A stretch of 64,000 nt of DNA from Fennellomyces sp. T-0311. Its lineage: Eukaryota; Mucoromycota; Mucoromycetes; Mucorales; Lichtheimiaceae. The notes beneath the pieces were generated by a model, which saw only the letters and a list, made by a program, of their open reading frames with translations, searched no databases and was not told the origin of the DNA. Positions 1 through 12,300 of this stretch are shown one piece after another (positions within the stretch are counted from its first letter, which is position 1; every line of letters starts with the position of its first letter). The stretch covers positions 310,001-374,000 of the forward strand of contig JALLLT010000038.1 in the NCBI GenBank assembly GCA_025266875.1, written 5' to 3'. Position numbers and translations under genes: made by a program.

Positions 1-468
1 CAATTGCTTGTCGCATTTGCTCATTATCACTATCGCTGTCGTACTGCATTGCGGAACGGATACTAGGCAAATGTGTACTGAGGGGTTACGCGTGTCGGAA
101 ACAATTTCATGCTTTACGCGACCAAATATAGCACGTGTTGGCACAGCCTAAGCATAAGGTTGTTCATTAAGCTGTATACCACACATTAGTTGCTATCTAG
201 CCTTAAAGTGTCAGTAGTCTTGGCAGACATGAGTGTCCAGGCAACAGTAGATAGGAAATTGTAACTTGTCAGCAGGAACCAATCGAGTATGACTATAATT
301 GAATTGCGGGAGCACTGTTGTTTATGTGACCAAAAAGTATTTTTATATCATTTGGATAATGTATATGAACCTTCGATTGATAATATTAATAGTAGAGAGT
401 AACTAATTTACAAAAGTAACAGATATCTTCACGAAAATGATAGATATACGATGATGAGATCCAGCTCC
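1..468. other. Intergenic, no gene seen
   Basis: AT-rich sequence downstream of the acetate transporter. No supported ORF, RNA gene or repeat was found; it probably contains the 3' UTR of the leftward gene ending at 469. Confidence 0.5.
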
Positions 469-1271
469 TTAGAAGAATGGCAAGCGAATGAAAGTGTTCT
501 CCTCAGTATAAATCAAGCAACACATAACATACTATAATAAATAAATAAAAAAAGAGAGAGAAAAGACCATCAGTATGCAGTCCAAAGTTCACACCTTTTG
601 CACTGAGAACTTACCCAAGCAACAAGTGCCAAAGCAAACGAGCACCATCCGGAAGTCATCGTCAAGCCAACAACACCGGTGAACTCACCAAGGCAGCCGA
701 AGAAGAAAGTACAGAACACAAGAAACAGGATAAGCTGAATGAGCTTAGGTTGACGCAAGGTACCCAAGAAGTAGAAAAGAGAGCATACGGCGAAAGCAAG
801 CTGAACCAAAGCCATGCACTTGTGTAATTGTGTTAAAGTACCATCAGCGGTGGCAGCTTCAACAAATCCTGAACCAGAGCAAAACATGATACCAAACGCG
901 AAGAAGAAGCCGGAATATGTCATGAAGGTAGTGGCCGAATACGTTTCACCTTGAATGAAGCAGCCGATACTGGCATACAGTTGGCCGATAGCACCGAAAC
1001 CAAGAGCGACACCCACGGCAACTTGAGGAAGATCGGTGATTAAGCCCGAGTTGTAAAGACCAAAGACAAAGGAGCAGAGGGAGAAGGCAGCGAAACCAAT
1101 GGCAAGGGGATTGGCTTGTCCAGAAGGATGGGGTTGATGTGCGTGTTGCTTTTTGTCACTAGAAGCAGCAGTGGCAGATCCCGAGTATTCTTTTTCAACA
1201 ACTGACGCGCCCATGTTCACGACAACCGACTCGTGGAGTTCGACTTCAGGCTTTTGATCAACAGGAGACAT
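469..1271 (-). CDS. Acetate/ammonium transporter, GPR1/FUN34/YaaH (Ato) family
   Basis: A membrane protein of the AceTr family, which moves acetate and related monocarboxylates (and has been linked to ammonium export) across the fungal plasma membrane. Two exons: 1271-615 and 531-469, with an 83-nt intron whose donor is GTAAGT and whose acceptor is TATTATAG. The joined protein is 239 residues. After a polar N-terminus of about 50 residues comes the family signature NPLAIGFAAFSLCSFVFGLYN-like segment (NPxxxGxxxFxxxxFxxxxYN), then about six hydrophobic segments. Exon 2 supplies the family-typical tail (Y-V, then TEENTF, then LPFF). Without the intron the ORF reads through the donor into an unrelated tail ending near 570. 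A TATAAAAG box lies 70 nt upstream of the ATG. Substrate specificity cannot be read from sequence. Confidence 0.9.
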
Positions 1272-1340
1272 TTGGTGTATTTACAAGTGTGTAGTAGAAG
1301 ATATTGAGATCTAACTTTTTACGTTGGGCTAAACCAGCGT

Positions 1341-1348
1341 CTTTTATA
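1341..1348 (-). promoter_or_regulatory. TATA box of the acetate transporter gene
   Basis: TATAAAAG on the minus strand, 70 nt upstream of the ATG at 1271, a spacing also seen for other genes in this window. Confidence 0.55.
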
Positions 1349-3900
1349 TTAACATGGTTCCCTGCCTTCATCCAACCGCAGGTAAAGTATCGGTATGTAC
1401 GACCTAACAGATTGGCTTTTTCGGGCTGCATTATTCGGGTTGTACCACGCGAAGGATTTCCCCGCAATTTTTCTTAAAACGACAATTTATTCAAAATCGT
1501 TTTTACCCACGCAGGCTAGATCTATATGATTTTTCGGACTAAACTGGCAAAATGGACCATGAATGTAGCCTATGGGAAGAACCATTATACTATGCCAGCA
1601 GTAACGCTTGTTAGCATTTCTGAGAAATGCGCTAACAAAACCATGGCATAACAATAAGAGCGTTTATTTTTCATCCTTAAAGTTCGTTGGTACGACAAAA
1701 AGACGTAGTCACTCCGAGGTAACAAAACTCGGTTACCCAATAATTTTCAAGAGCATAGAGCCGCATCTATTATTGCGGATACCATACCGATTGGAGACTG
1801 CGGAGGAAGCTTACTGCTGCGAACCTCACGGGATTCGGTCAGTATTCTATATTGGAGCTATATGTGGAACGCTTACATCAGAACGCGCCCACGCTCTACT
1901 CTGTGGGGATCATCGCTCACACACACACACAGTCCTGGTATCCCACGCTGTTAAAAATTTCACCTAATCGGTATTTTGGCCTACATAGAGCGCAATACTG
2001 GATTGCCCACAAAATGAATTAAGTTACTAACTTCTTACAGACACACGATCATATTGAGATACGTACTAAGGTCCCGCCATACTGCCTATGAATTACACAG
2101 ACGATGTTCATCTCCGATTTTCTCTCCTCCTCTCCCTCCTCCCAGAGTTTCCTTAACACAGATCTGGGAAACTGTCCGCGGCATATGCTTCATTGAATGC
2201 CAAGAAGATGTTTCCCACCAGTCTTTTACTATCAGCTTACATCCATTCAGCTAATGTGTGTGAGAAATACAAACCAATCCAAATAAGCAATTTATCACCG
2301 AATCGATCCGTTGCGCAAAAGCAATTCGTGTTGACATTTTCGTTCTTACTGACGCATACGCGTGCATTTTACCCACGGCTTGTCAGCATTTTTTCCATAT
2401 TGATTATATATGAATATCACTATCGAGATGTAGATGATATGGATCAACAGCGTTTATTGTTTGTTCAAAAAGTAACGATATGCAATAGTAAATATGAATA
2501 GTCTTTGCTACCTCAGATAGGAAAAACTTAGTTATATACAGATTTTAGTATCTGAGCAGTATACAGGGCGTGCTCCCAACCAGAATATAAAAGAATGAAA
2601 AAGAATCTCGGAATGTATCCGTTAAAGCAACGAGCCGAAGAGATGATCTTAAACGAGGATCAATTATTTACTACTGGATCCCCTACGCACAACATACGAA
2701 AAAAAAGTACCATGATCATTGTAATCCGCGTTTCAGGAGACCGATGACCCATGTAAGCGATATCCGACATGGAGTTTATCCTACCAGTATGTGAATATTT
2801 TTCTGAGTTATTATTTAACGCTATTGATCCCTTTTGCAGCTTTATTCTACCAGCCGACGACCCGGTATGAAAAATGCTATTGCGTATATCCTCTTTGCAT
2901 CTCACAGATAAAAGTAATTCATGTAGACCATCAATCGTCAGCTTTATTACTCCTAGCGTACATTGGTTTCCACTTCTCCTAGCTTCCCTTTATCTAGTAT
3001 CAATAAGCTATCGATAACATATACCTGAATATTTACTATGCCTTACCTGACTGTTCTGAGTTTGGGATTAAAACACAACGGTTCAACAATACTACCGTGA
3101 TTGAAGGATCAATGCGATTGGAAAAGAAAACACTAATGCTTACTTAAATTTAGAAAGTAGATTACGTATGTCCGTTCTCCAGCGTCGTGTACATGGTATC
3201 CGCTGAGTGCATTCTCAAAGTTCTAACGACACGTTGCATATGATTTTCATACCGGGAATGACGCGTAGAGCATTCTCCAGTACCCACATATTCAGTTATT
3301 GATTATGTATTACTCCTATCCAACGAATAGGTGACCGAGAAAACTGAAAATGCTAAGGTCAAGAATTAATAACTGCTCATACTGTAGTATGTGCCATTCC
3401 TTCAGAAGACAATCTTGACCCATGATTTTGCATACGACGTATTACCAGATACTGATCAATTTTTCCCACTGTTAGGAACCCCAAAAATAATGTGCATAGA
3501 TGTGGTTTTACAATCGGTGATATTACTTTTCGATCTCATAGATAAGGGCAAATGAATAAACCTGCCTTATCATATTTTTTTTGTTAGACGAGTACCATAC
3601 TGTAATTATTGTTTGTATAAAAAGGGTTTTGTGTGAAACAGGGTCCACAAATAGGATGAAATAAGAGAAATAGAGAGGGTGAGTTAACCAAATACAGATG
3701 TAAGCTCCTGTCTTGGGCTTCTGAAAGGTATGATCAAGATAATTGAGGTCAAGTTAACTGGTTTATTTCATTTGATAATTCGGGGGTATTTATAGGCTTC
3801 TTTTCTCTGGGTTCTGAATATACGGCTGTGATAATAACTAGTTGAGCCGGAGGCATGTTGTTGATGTAAATGGGTTTCTTGAAATGATCCGAGTGTAAGA
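1349..3900. other. Intergenic, no gene seen
   Basis: Short ORFs occur on both strands but none has a recognisable domain, promoter or splice structure. Polypyrimidine tracts occur near 2120-2150. I see nothing I can name. Confidence 0.4.
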
Positions 3901-3904
3901 TGAA

Positions 3905-4080
3905 GATGTGCAAAATGCACATGTATAATAGAATATCGGGTGTTGGCCGTGGGCATCCGAGTACAAAGGTAGATTGAGATGTGCAAATTGCACAAGTATA
4001 ATAGAATAATGGATATTGACCGTGGATTCCGTGTAGAGAAGTAGATCGAGATGTGCAAAATGCACCAAACAATAGAGTAG
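3905..4080. repeat. Degenerate 73-bp tandem repeat (minisatellite)
   Basis: The imperfect palindrome GATGTGCAAAATGCAC recurs at 3905, 3978 and 4050, giving a period of 73 then 72 bp. The intervening sequence (TATAATAGAAT, then a CCGTGG motif, then GTAGAGAAGTAGAT-like) is also conserved between copies 1 and 2. Copy 3 is truncated, and a weak partial copy precedes 3905 (GATCCGAGTGTAAGATGA resembles GCATCCGAGTACAAAGGTAGAT). The minus-strand ORFs over this area are by-products of the repeat. Confidence 0.8.
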
Positions 4081-5277
4081 ACAGCAGACTAAATGGGCAG
4101 GTGCTTGCTGTATATGGAATATGGTGATACCAAAAGAAAAACCAAACGGCAAAGGAATTTTGTTACAATGTATAAATTAAATTAAACAGCTTCACCATTG
4201 AAGTTCATAATTATTCTTTTGATTTCTGCCATGATCATAGAGTTGTAGAATATGTAAGTACTAATGAAAAGCATCATACTACGTACAAATCCAGCTCTAA
4301 TTACAGGTTCTATCAACAAGTTGGAAATAATTCGTGTAATATCCTAATAGTTACGACATATGTATCGATAATCCTTGTCTGTCATTTTCCAAAAACATAG
4401 GCCATAGGTACGCAACCTCGTGCTGCCCACGAATATTGAACCAGATCCTTGTTAAAGCAGTGAGCGAAACAGAGGCGTAAAGCGTCGGATTATCGTTTAT
4501 AATACGTACCTTAAAAGGTGTTGCTCGTAACAAAATACTAGGGACGGTACGTTACGGAGCGTAAACAAGGCCAGTCGACCAATTTATTATCATTAAGATG
4601 CTGTTGGAAATATCGGATAATAATTTTATACTGCTTCAAACTTTAAAAATGGAGAATGAAAGCACCTTCATTGTCAAATTATGTATTTTAATACGTAGCT
4701 GACATTCATCATAAGTGAGGATGTCACAACCAATCGCGCTTTCTCTTTGAAACCCGTTTAGTTTTCTTATCAAGTACCAGAGCCTAAGATCGTTCCGTTC
4801 TACCTGAGAACAGTACTATCGAATAGAAGCAGATCATGATATTCGCTTTGGAGGATATTATCGCTGTTGGCAAATTTGATTATAGGACCAAGCTTAAAAA
4901 CTCTTGCGGATCACTTTTACTAACCTTTTTAGGTCACTAACATTTATTTAGGAATTATACAGATTAAAGCGCATTTATTATTATAATTTGTGGGTATGGC
5001 ACTCGAGGGCAACATCCTTTAGGCAATTTGCCGGCCATATTGAGTGCAGAGGGAATTGGAAAGTATAGATAGGGATTGAAAACTGGGTATAGGTGCTGAG
5101 ACATGCAGGAAAACCCTTACTGGGAAGAAAAACCTGATGTGAGGACTGTGAGCTCGGGAGGTATCCGGCATGGCAATAAATATAAAATTCCAGCTACGCG
5201 ACAAAGTAAAGAACAAGAAAAAAGAAAGGGAGGTAGTGATAGCGGCCATTGTGTGCGTACCCATGGTAGAGGGAATA
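4081..5277. other. Intergenic, no gene seen
   Basis: No supported ORF. A lysine-rich plus-strand ORF near 5170-5370 and its overlapping antisense ORFs have no recognisable motif. Confidence 0.4.
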
Positions 5278-5655
5278 CTAGCCAGTGGTATCGATATTGC
5301 TGTTGGTATCGTCAAAGAATGCATCCAGGATCAGCTGTGGATCGGGTTTTGGGTCAAATTGTGTATCTAGATGGGTACATACATCAATATCCCGAAGAAC
5401 TTGGAGAAGCAGTGGCCATGTTCGGTGCCAGTGGCCAGACCATAGACTTTTGGCCTTGCGTGGTAGGTCATTGAGGAGGATGTCAATGATATGCTGAGTG
5501 CGATCGACAGGCTTGTTGTAGCTTTGGAGCAGACGTTGGAAGGCTGGTTCAACCAGTGGGCAGACAAGTAGTGGTACGGTGAGCGATTGGAAGTGGTATC
5601 GGTTAGGTGTCTTGGCACTCACTCCACATCTGCATTTTTTAAGATAGGAATTATA
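5278..5655 (-). other. Unrecognised open frame abutting a MITE
   Basis: A minus-strand frame of about 125 codons ends at 5278. Its composition is protein-like (segments such as RLLQSYNKPVDRTQHIID and PKPDPQLILDAFFDD) but there is no ATG near its upstream end: the frame is open into the terminal repeat of the MITE at 5656. It may be an exon or remnant of a gene interrupted by the MITE insertion. I do not recognise the family. Confidence 0.25.
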
Positions 5656-5799
5656 CAGTATTTCCAAAAAGTAATGTCGCTACCCAAAGGAATCAATGTC
5701 GTTCCAAAAATGGAAGCTGCTGTATATTTTATATTATAAAAATTGGGCCTTGGCAACATCGATTTCTTTGGGTAGCGGCATTACTTTTTGGAAATCCTG
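5656..5799. mobile_element. 144-bp MITE, Tc1/mariner type
   Basis: Terminal inverted repeats of about 39 bp. The left end starts CAGTATTTCCAAAAAGTAAT (5656) and runs to about 5694. The right end is its reverse complement with few mismatches (about 5761-5799, reading CAGGATTTCCAAAAAGTAAT from the outside). Both ends are flanked by TA (5654-5655 and 5800-5801), the target-site duplication of Tc1/mariner elements. There is no coding capacity. The inner sequence also pairs in part, so the element would fold into a long hairpin. Confidence 0.85.
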
Positions 5800-6409
5800 T
5801 ATAAAAAACTCATTAAGGCAAGTTATCCTTGTCGATTTTCAGTTGTGTCTGAATCGATAAAGATACGGCATAACACTAATTAGTCAACAAGGTAATGCAC
5901 CACTGCTATTCGTGACTGACGCGTTAGGAACTGGTTTACGTCATTTATTTCATACATTTCTATCGTACACTGGCAGCTAAGATAACGTTACAAACGTCAC
6001 AGTGATAAATGTTGTTGCAGCTGTCGGGTTGTATGCCTCGTTATCCTACAAGGTTGTCAGCTAGATCTCAAGTGACGTAATTGTATTGCGACTTGCATGT
6101 TTTAGAAATAATATACGTACACGCGCGTGCTTTAATTTATTGTATCTTGACATGTTTTTGCTATCCACTCCAGGTTTCCATGGCATGGTGACCATCATAA
6201 AGCCGTCTTCTCCATGGTAAACCTTATGCTAGCCAACACTTGTGCTGGTGGGCAAGGCGGCACACTAGGTCAAATTCTCCAACACATCAGCCAAGGTAGT
6301 TTTTATATACATATCGATATGATCGATAGCTGCAAGTGTGCAGTACACCATGTAGTGCACTCTTCCAGTGTTTATTAATCCAATATCAATCGATTCCTGA
6401 CATCCACGC
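5800..6409. other. Intergenic, no gene seen
   Basis: AT-rich sequence between the MITE and the 3' end of MED19. Nothing else was recognised. Confidence 0.4.
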
Positions 6410-7207
6410 TCACTCCACATTAATGATCTTTTTACGCTTTTTCTTCTTTTTGTGCTCGCTATGGCTGTGGCCGTCATCCTCGTGCTCATGACTGTGCTTT
6501 CGCTTCTTTTTCTAAAGACGAGGAAAGCTGATTTCATACCCGATATTCTCCTTCGTGTCACTCTTACCTTCTTTTTGTGCTTCTTCTCGCTTGCTTCACC
6601 TTCACCTGATGATCAGTACGTTTATTCGTGCTCCATGCGTCTGTTCAACTGCCATACCTGCTAGGGTTCCATAAATATCTCGTTCGCCGCCGACACTTAG
6701 GTACTGAGCAGAATTAGCCCCAGACGACGGAGCGCCGTCATCCGTCCCCAAAATAGACGCATCAAACTATGCACGGCGTCAGCACAAGACAAGCTCAACA
6801 TTGTTCACGGAAACTCACGCCTGGTATCGGGCCTGGCTTTAGAGCGTAGGCTTCCTTTAAAACATCTGCATCAAGCTGTGTAATCGGTGGTCCTCGCTCA
6901 GGTATTTGTGGATCCCGTAACAGATTAAACAGAAAGCCGTCCGGTTCAATTACATTCTTTCCTGCATATATTGAATCTAAATCAGCCTTTTTTTGTTGTT
7001 TGGCTGCATCGGAAAGGAGTGCTCGGGGTGAAATTAATATGTACCAGGTAGGTCAGCAATGTATGAATGAAGGGTCGGATCTAGCTTTGCCGACCGATCT
7101 GGCGGTGGATAAGGTCGAACATATTTGTCGTAAATGGGTATAAGGTTGTAATACGATAGCAGATCTTGACTGCCCAGCAACCGATTTCGCTTGTTGGGCG
7201 TGGTCAT
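6410..7207 (-). CDS. MED19: Mediator complex subunit 19 (Rox3)
   Basis: Head-module subunit of the nuclear Mediator complex, which bridges transcription factors and RNA polymerase II. Five exons: 7207-7045, 7003-6819, 6766-6658, 6605-6568 and 6511-6410, joined in phase to 198 codons. Residues 13-35 hold the Med19/Rox3 signature (SQDLLSYYNLIPIYDKYVRP), followed by a YIADLP motif and, at the end of exon 2, LKPGPIPG, equivalent to the family's LxPGPIP. The C-terminus is a lysine/histidine-rich tail typical of Med19. Intron 1 is only 41 nt and the fourth exon only 38 nt. The length fits fungal and metazoan Med19 (about 200-250 residues). The individual exon ORFs are short, so the gene is easily missed by ORF scanning. 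Confidence 0.88.
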
Positions 7208-8616
7208 GTTGGTTTTGACGAAGAACGTAGAAGTCTAGCTCCGTCAGATTGTTAGGTATTTTAAATTCGCTGTGTATTTCCTAAATTGACCAGTTGTCCT
7301 CCTCTCCTACAGCGCTAGCGCCTCAAGATAGTCGTATGTATTAATACCGTAAGTGCCCAGCGGTATTGCCGGCAACTTCTTGTGACTCATTCTCCAGTCT
7401 GGGGCTACATCCTTCTGTCCAGGTTTACACGACCACACGCTACACTCTTGCTATTTCAAACACAACGACCACCACCACACCTTTGTTATACCTTGCGGAG
7501 AGGCCTGAGTAATATACAGGACCATCCGTTGACCAGGAAGCCCAGCGATACCCAGTACTACCCATCTTCCCATCTGCCCGACACGATATACATACGTATG
7601 GTCACGTATGTAACCGATGTATGGTTGAAAACAAACATATACATAAATATGTTGGCTGTATACCCTGACGAATCTCATCGAACAGTTGACTGCATTTGGC
7701 TATGAACGTCCAGCTACAATGGAAAGCAATACAATAGTAACAGGATAAGGCAAGTTTCTCCGGTGAAGAATGCTATGGATTAGTTGGCTTTAAAGTGCTC
7801 TTATGGCGGTCGTCATGGCAGGAAAAGGGGGCCAATCCGCCGGCTTTGGCGAAAGGCAGTAGTAATTTCTATCGCATGCTATTATTGTATCATGCGAAGT
7901 ATAGAGCGAGACCACCATTTTCTACTTGAGGCAAGTTGCTGGTAACTGTCGCACGTGGTGGAAATCATGCACTATCTTTCATAGGTAGTTCCTTTATTTT
8001 TTAATGCTCCAAGCTCGCCCTTGACGGAGTTGGGTGCGTGCATCAGGGCCATCCTCAGGAAAAATCTGCAGAAAACATGTCACTTCTGACGACACCCATC
8101 TTACTTGACGGAATATAATAACCGGGGTAAACAGGTTTTTTTCCTGGCGTCAACGATATCCAGGGCCGGGTAGAACCGAATTCAGTGATATCAAGGTGCT
8201 AAGTATCAACCATGTTTCGTGCGCAAGTTACACGACAAGCCTCCTTAAACCAGGATTCATTTAAGAAATGTTATCAGCCGATGTAAAAGTATGGGCGCAC
8301 AAAACTCTATTGCCCATGTGATGCTAAAAAAGATTACACAGGAGATGGTCGAAGCTTTCCGGCGAAAAGAAAAAAAAATAGTCTTTTATAAATGCAAAAG
8401 ATGCTTGTGTGATATACTAATAATGCAAAAAGATGTCTAATAACAAGGCAGGCTAGGGTGATATTTTTTTAGCCAGCTGTGTGCAATGTGTATGGTGTGT
8501 AAATGTTAGGTGCTACAGGTTCATCTTGATAAGGGACAAACGACAGCTATATAATAGCTCGCTTTCTATGAAATATGTGTATGCGTGCGTGTGTGTAATC
8601 GTGGTGCGTGAATGAT
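7208..8616. other. Intergenic, no gene seen
   Basis: Upstream of MED19. An ORF at 7382-7705 has threonine- and proline-rich composition but no recognised motif. Nothing else is supportable. Confidence 0.4.
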
Positions 8617-8856
8617 TTATGCGGTGATGGTAGATGGGGCCTCCGGTAGCTCGGCAACGACAGCATTTCTTCTTCGCAAAGCATAAACGGGGACGTCAAT
8701 CTTGTCACTGGTGTCCATAAATAGAGTTGCTCGGGCGTTTGGACTCTTCTGAAGCCATTGGGCAACGCAGGCGGCAGACAGATACTGAACGGCGGTTTCC
8801 AGCACTTGATCACCGTCTTGGATGCAGTAGGAGTAGTTATCACATGAAGCGTTCAT
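8617..8856 (-). CDS. Small hypothetical protein, 79 aa
   Basis: A single-exon ORF of 79 residues with an ATG at 8856. I do not recognise the family. The protein is soluble, with a hydrophobic/amphipathic stretch (residues about 18-36, LETAVQYLSAACVAQWLQ) and an acidic, proline-containing tail. Support for a real gene comes from a TATAAAAAG box about 80 nt upstream of the ATG on the same strand, matching the promoter architecture of other genes in the window, and from balanced codon use. No intron is needed. The opposite-strand and frame-shifted ORFs here look like shadows. Confidence 0.5.
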   Translation of the reverse strand: MNASCDNYSYCIQDGDQVLETAVQYLSAACVAQWLQKSPNARATLFMDTSDKIDVPVYALRRRNAVVAELPEAPSTITA

Positions 8857-8934
8857 TTTGTGTATGTATGTGAGGACGATGCGATGAGAAAAAAAGTTAT
8901 GCGATAAGACGAAAAGCAGGACAGGATCCTGAGC

Positions 8935-8943
8935 CTTTTTATA
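8935..8943 (-). promoter_or_regulatory. TATA box of the 79-aa gene
   Basis: TATAAAAAG on the minus strand, about 80 nt upstream of the ATG at 8856. Confidence 0.5.
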
Positions 8944-9314
8944 AGTGTGAGCCTAGAAATGAACCTTACCGCATAAGGTTTAGTCATATGCATGAACTAT
9001 TTTCGGATCTGTTCCACGTTTCCCCTCCTTGCTCGTGGCCGGCTCCTTGCCACACAAGCGCACGAACTTGCGCACCCTTAGCCCCTCCTTTTTTCCCAAG
9101 CTTTTGTATGACGAGAAAAAGAGAGGGCTGATTTCACCCGCCAAGATGGAGAGAGCCAAGGGGTGGGGTGAGGGGGAGACTACGGCGGAAGGGTTGCGTG
9201 GGGCCACCTGATGTTGTGTTGTGCATGATGCTATGGGAACCGATCGTCGGTCCAGCGATGCAATATGCCGAAAATCATATTCGGTCACACTTCTTTCTGT
9301 CCAGTATTTGAAAC
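8944..9314. other. Shared intergenic region of divergent genes
   Basis: Upstream sequence between the leftward 79-aa gene and the rightward HRQ1. Antisense ORFs here have no recognised content. Confidence 0.4.
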
Positions 9315-12300
9315 ATGTCAACAAAACGACACGCCCATGCACCAGAGCCAATAACAAAGAAACCTCGTTCGTCACAAGAGCTCCCACAGGCTCTCGAGCG
9401 TTTGCAGAATCTGTTTGCACGTCTGAACACCTTTTGCGCCTTTTGCGATGCGCGTCTTCAAACCGCAATGACACTTGAAAGAATCCAGTCGGCTGTCTCC
9501 AACACGCAGATCAACGATCTCGCTGCCATTAACGTCATTCTGCCCGGATTCGTGCAATTCACATACGAAGGCAACACGTTGGCACTGCAGTTCGGCAAGT
9601 CTGTGAACAAACGTGTGGCACGCGAGAAGCATACTGCAGCTCTTGCCAACCGAGGCGATGATTGGGAGTATAGTAAAAAGCCTGACATCAAGCCTGAAGC
9701 GATCAAGAAGACAATTGATACCAGAAACCATCGTTTCCAGCGAGAATTGGAGAAGTTTATTACTGCGTGTCGCAAGAAGGTGGCTACGCATCCCTTCTCC
9801 TTTTCCGTTTTCCGTAGCTGACAGGTCTCAATCTAGGGCCTTGATCCAGAAGCACATCTCACAGAAGAACTGAAGCACCATGTTCCATGTCAAAGTAGCA
9901 CACCTGCTGATGAGCCCGATCCACAGCCAGATACCCCTACTGCATCTTCTGAGGAAAAGTCTATGCATGAAATTATTGAGCAGATGCAGGTTCAGACATT
10001 TTATCGCAACCAGTTGAACGGGGAGTGTCGCCGCATCTTCCCTGAGAAACTGGCGCGCTTTGGCAAGTTGCATACCTCTTATGCTTCCCTTCTTATGCTG
10101 ACTACACTCCAGGTAAATTGGACCCTCCTCTTGCCGGTGAGATCACCCAGGCGCTCGAGGAGAAGGGAATTGCTGGGCTGTACACTCACCAGACCGAGGC
10201 AATCCGTGGTTTAAGGGAAAACCAGCACGTGATAGTCGCCACATCGACAGCCAGGTATATATAGTTATATTTATACACACTCTTCACCAAATATGACACA
10301 GCGACGATCATCTCACGCCGTGCTCTTAGCGGCAAATCACTGATATACCAGATTCCTGTTCTGGAGACGCTGCTGCAGCACAAGACAGCGCGTGCCATGT
10401 ATATTTTCCCCACCAAAGCCCTCGCACAGGACCAAATGAGGGCTTTGCAAGAATTCATCCACCACTGCCCGCACTTAGCAGATATAAAGGTATATACGCA
10501 CCTAATTTATGAAACAGTTATAGATGTGAATATGGTCTCGAACATGTGGGCTATTTTAGGTGTCCACTTTCGATGGCGATACACCCTCCGACCAACGCAT
10601 GCACATCCGGAACACTGCCAGTGTTATTTTCACTAATCCCGATATGCTGCATCATTCGATAATGCCAAATGCAAAGCAGTGGCATTGGTTCCTATCGGCG
10701 TTAAAGTTTGTCGTGGTTGACGGCAAGTGAGCGCGCACTTAGTGCCACGTGCATTGTCAGTAATATATCCCCCCTTAGAACTCCACATATACAATGGTCT
10801 GTTTGGGACCAACGTGGCACTCATTATGCGGCGACTAAGACGCCTCTGTCATCACTATGGTAACGACTCAATCCAATTTGTCTCCTGCAGCGCCACCATA
10901 AGACACCCAGATCAGGTATTATGCAAGTTAACGATTAAAAGTTGGATTCAGGAGACAAGCGGCCTTATTTTCAACTATATCTGTAGCATATGAAGCTTGT
11001 GTTTGGCGTAGATAACATCAAGCTTGTGGATGAAGATGGAGCGCCATGTGGTAGAAAGGTAGTTTTCGTAAAACATTGTCATATTTGTGCGCTAAACTAC
11101 AATACAATTGCATAGGAGTTTATTGTTTGGAATCCACCATTACTCAATCCTGTTGATCCAGAGGCTGGGCGCAGGGGTGCTGTAGCGGAGGGCGCTCAGA
11201 TGTTTGAATATCTCATTTCAAACAATATACGCACGATTGCGTTCTGCAAAGTAATAGCCTCGGGACACTTTTATGAAACGATCTAGTCCTAACATGTACC
11301 TGGACTTAGATACGGAAAACATGTGAAATGCTGATGAAGCAGCTACGTGAAAGCCTAGAGAAGCAACAAAAACTGGGTATACTGAAGCGTGTTATGTCAT
11401 ACCGAGGAGGCTATATGCCCCATGAACGCCGCAGAATCGAACGCCAGATGTTTAGTGGTGAACTACTCGGTGTGGTGGCAACCAATGCACTTGAACTGGG
11501 TGTGGATATAGGATCCCTGGGTATTACAGCTCGATTATTTCGCGCATTATGCATATAGATAACCATTTTCATATATAGATGCGGTTCTGATGGTAGGCAT
11601 GCCCTGGTCAGTGTCTGCAATGGTGCGTGATTTCAAGTTACCCAACATGTCTATTCAAAACTAACAAATTCGGTACATTCAGTGGCAACAATCTGGTCGT
11701 GCAGGTAGACGAAACACCGATTCACTTTCCATGGTAATAGCAGATCATAATCCTATGGATCAGTATTATGCAGTAAGTTGCAAATATCATTGTACTTGTG
11801 CATTGACTCATCATACCTAACGCATGGTGACAGTTGCATCCTGCAGAACTCTTTGAGAAGCAACTGGATGACATTCAATTTGAAGTTGAGAACAACTTGC
11901 TGGTGCTTGAGAGCCATCTTCAATGTGCTGCTGAGGAAATCCCTATTGACATTGAAAAGGATAAAGTTTACTTTGGATCCCGTCTGGAAGAAGTTTGCGA
12001 GAAACACCTGGTATCGATCGGTAATGGAGTAGGTCATCGATTATGACAACGGTAGTATGACACTGGTCCATAATAATTCACATGGGCTTTAGCTATATCG
12101 GCCGCATCCTCGGTTTCGCCCTTACCCGGCACAGTTTGTAAATATCCGAAATATTACCGAAGAAATATATGCTGTCATCGATGTCACTGCAGGTCGCAAC
12201 GTGGTACTGGAAGAAATCGAAGCTGCTCGTGCTCCTTTTGAAATTTATGAAGGTATATGGTTTTACCCAACTGAAAAAGAAAAGCAGCTACTTAAATAAC

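Noticed and set aside
10074..10100. Apparent frameshift in HRQ1 from a TTATGCT direct duplication (14-bp spacing)
   Set aside because: Treating 10063-10112 as a GC-AG intron restores the frame and gives the better-conserved protein junction, so no mutation is needed.
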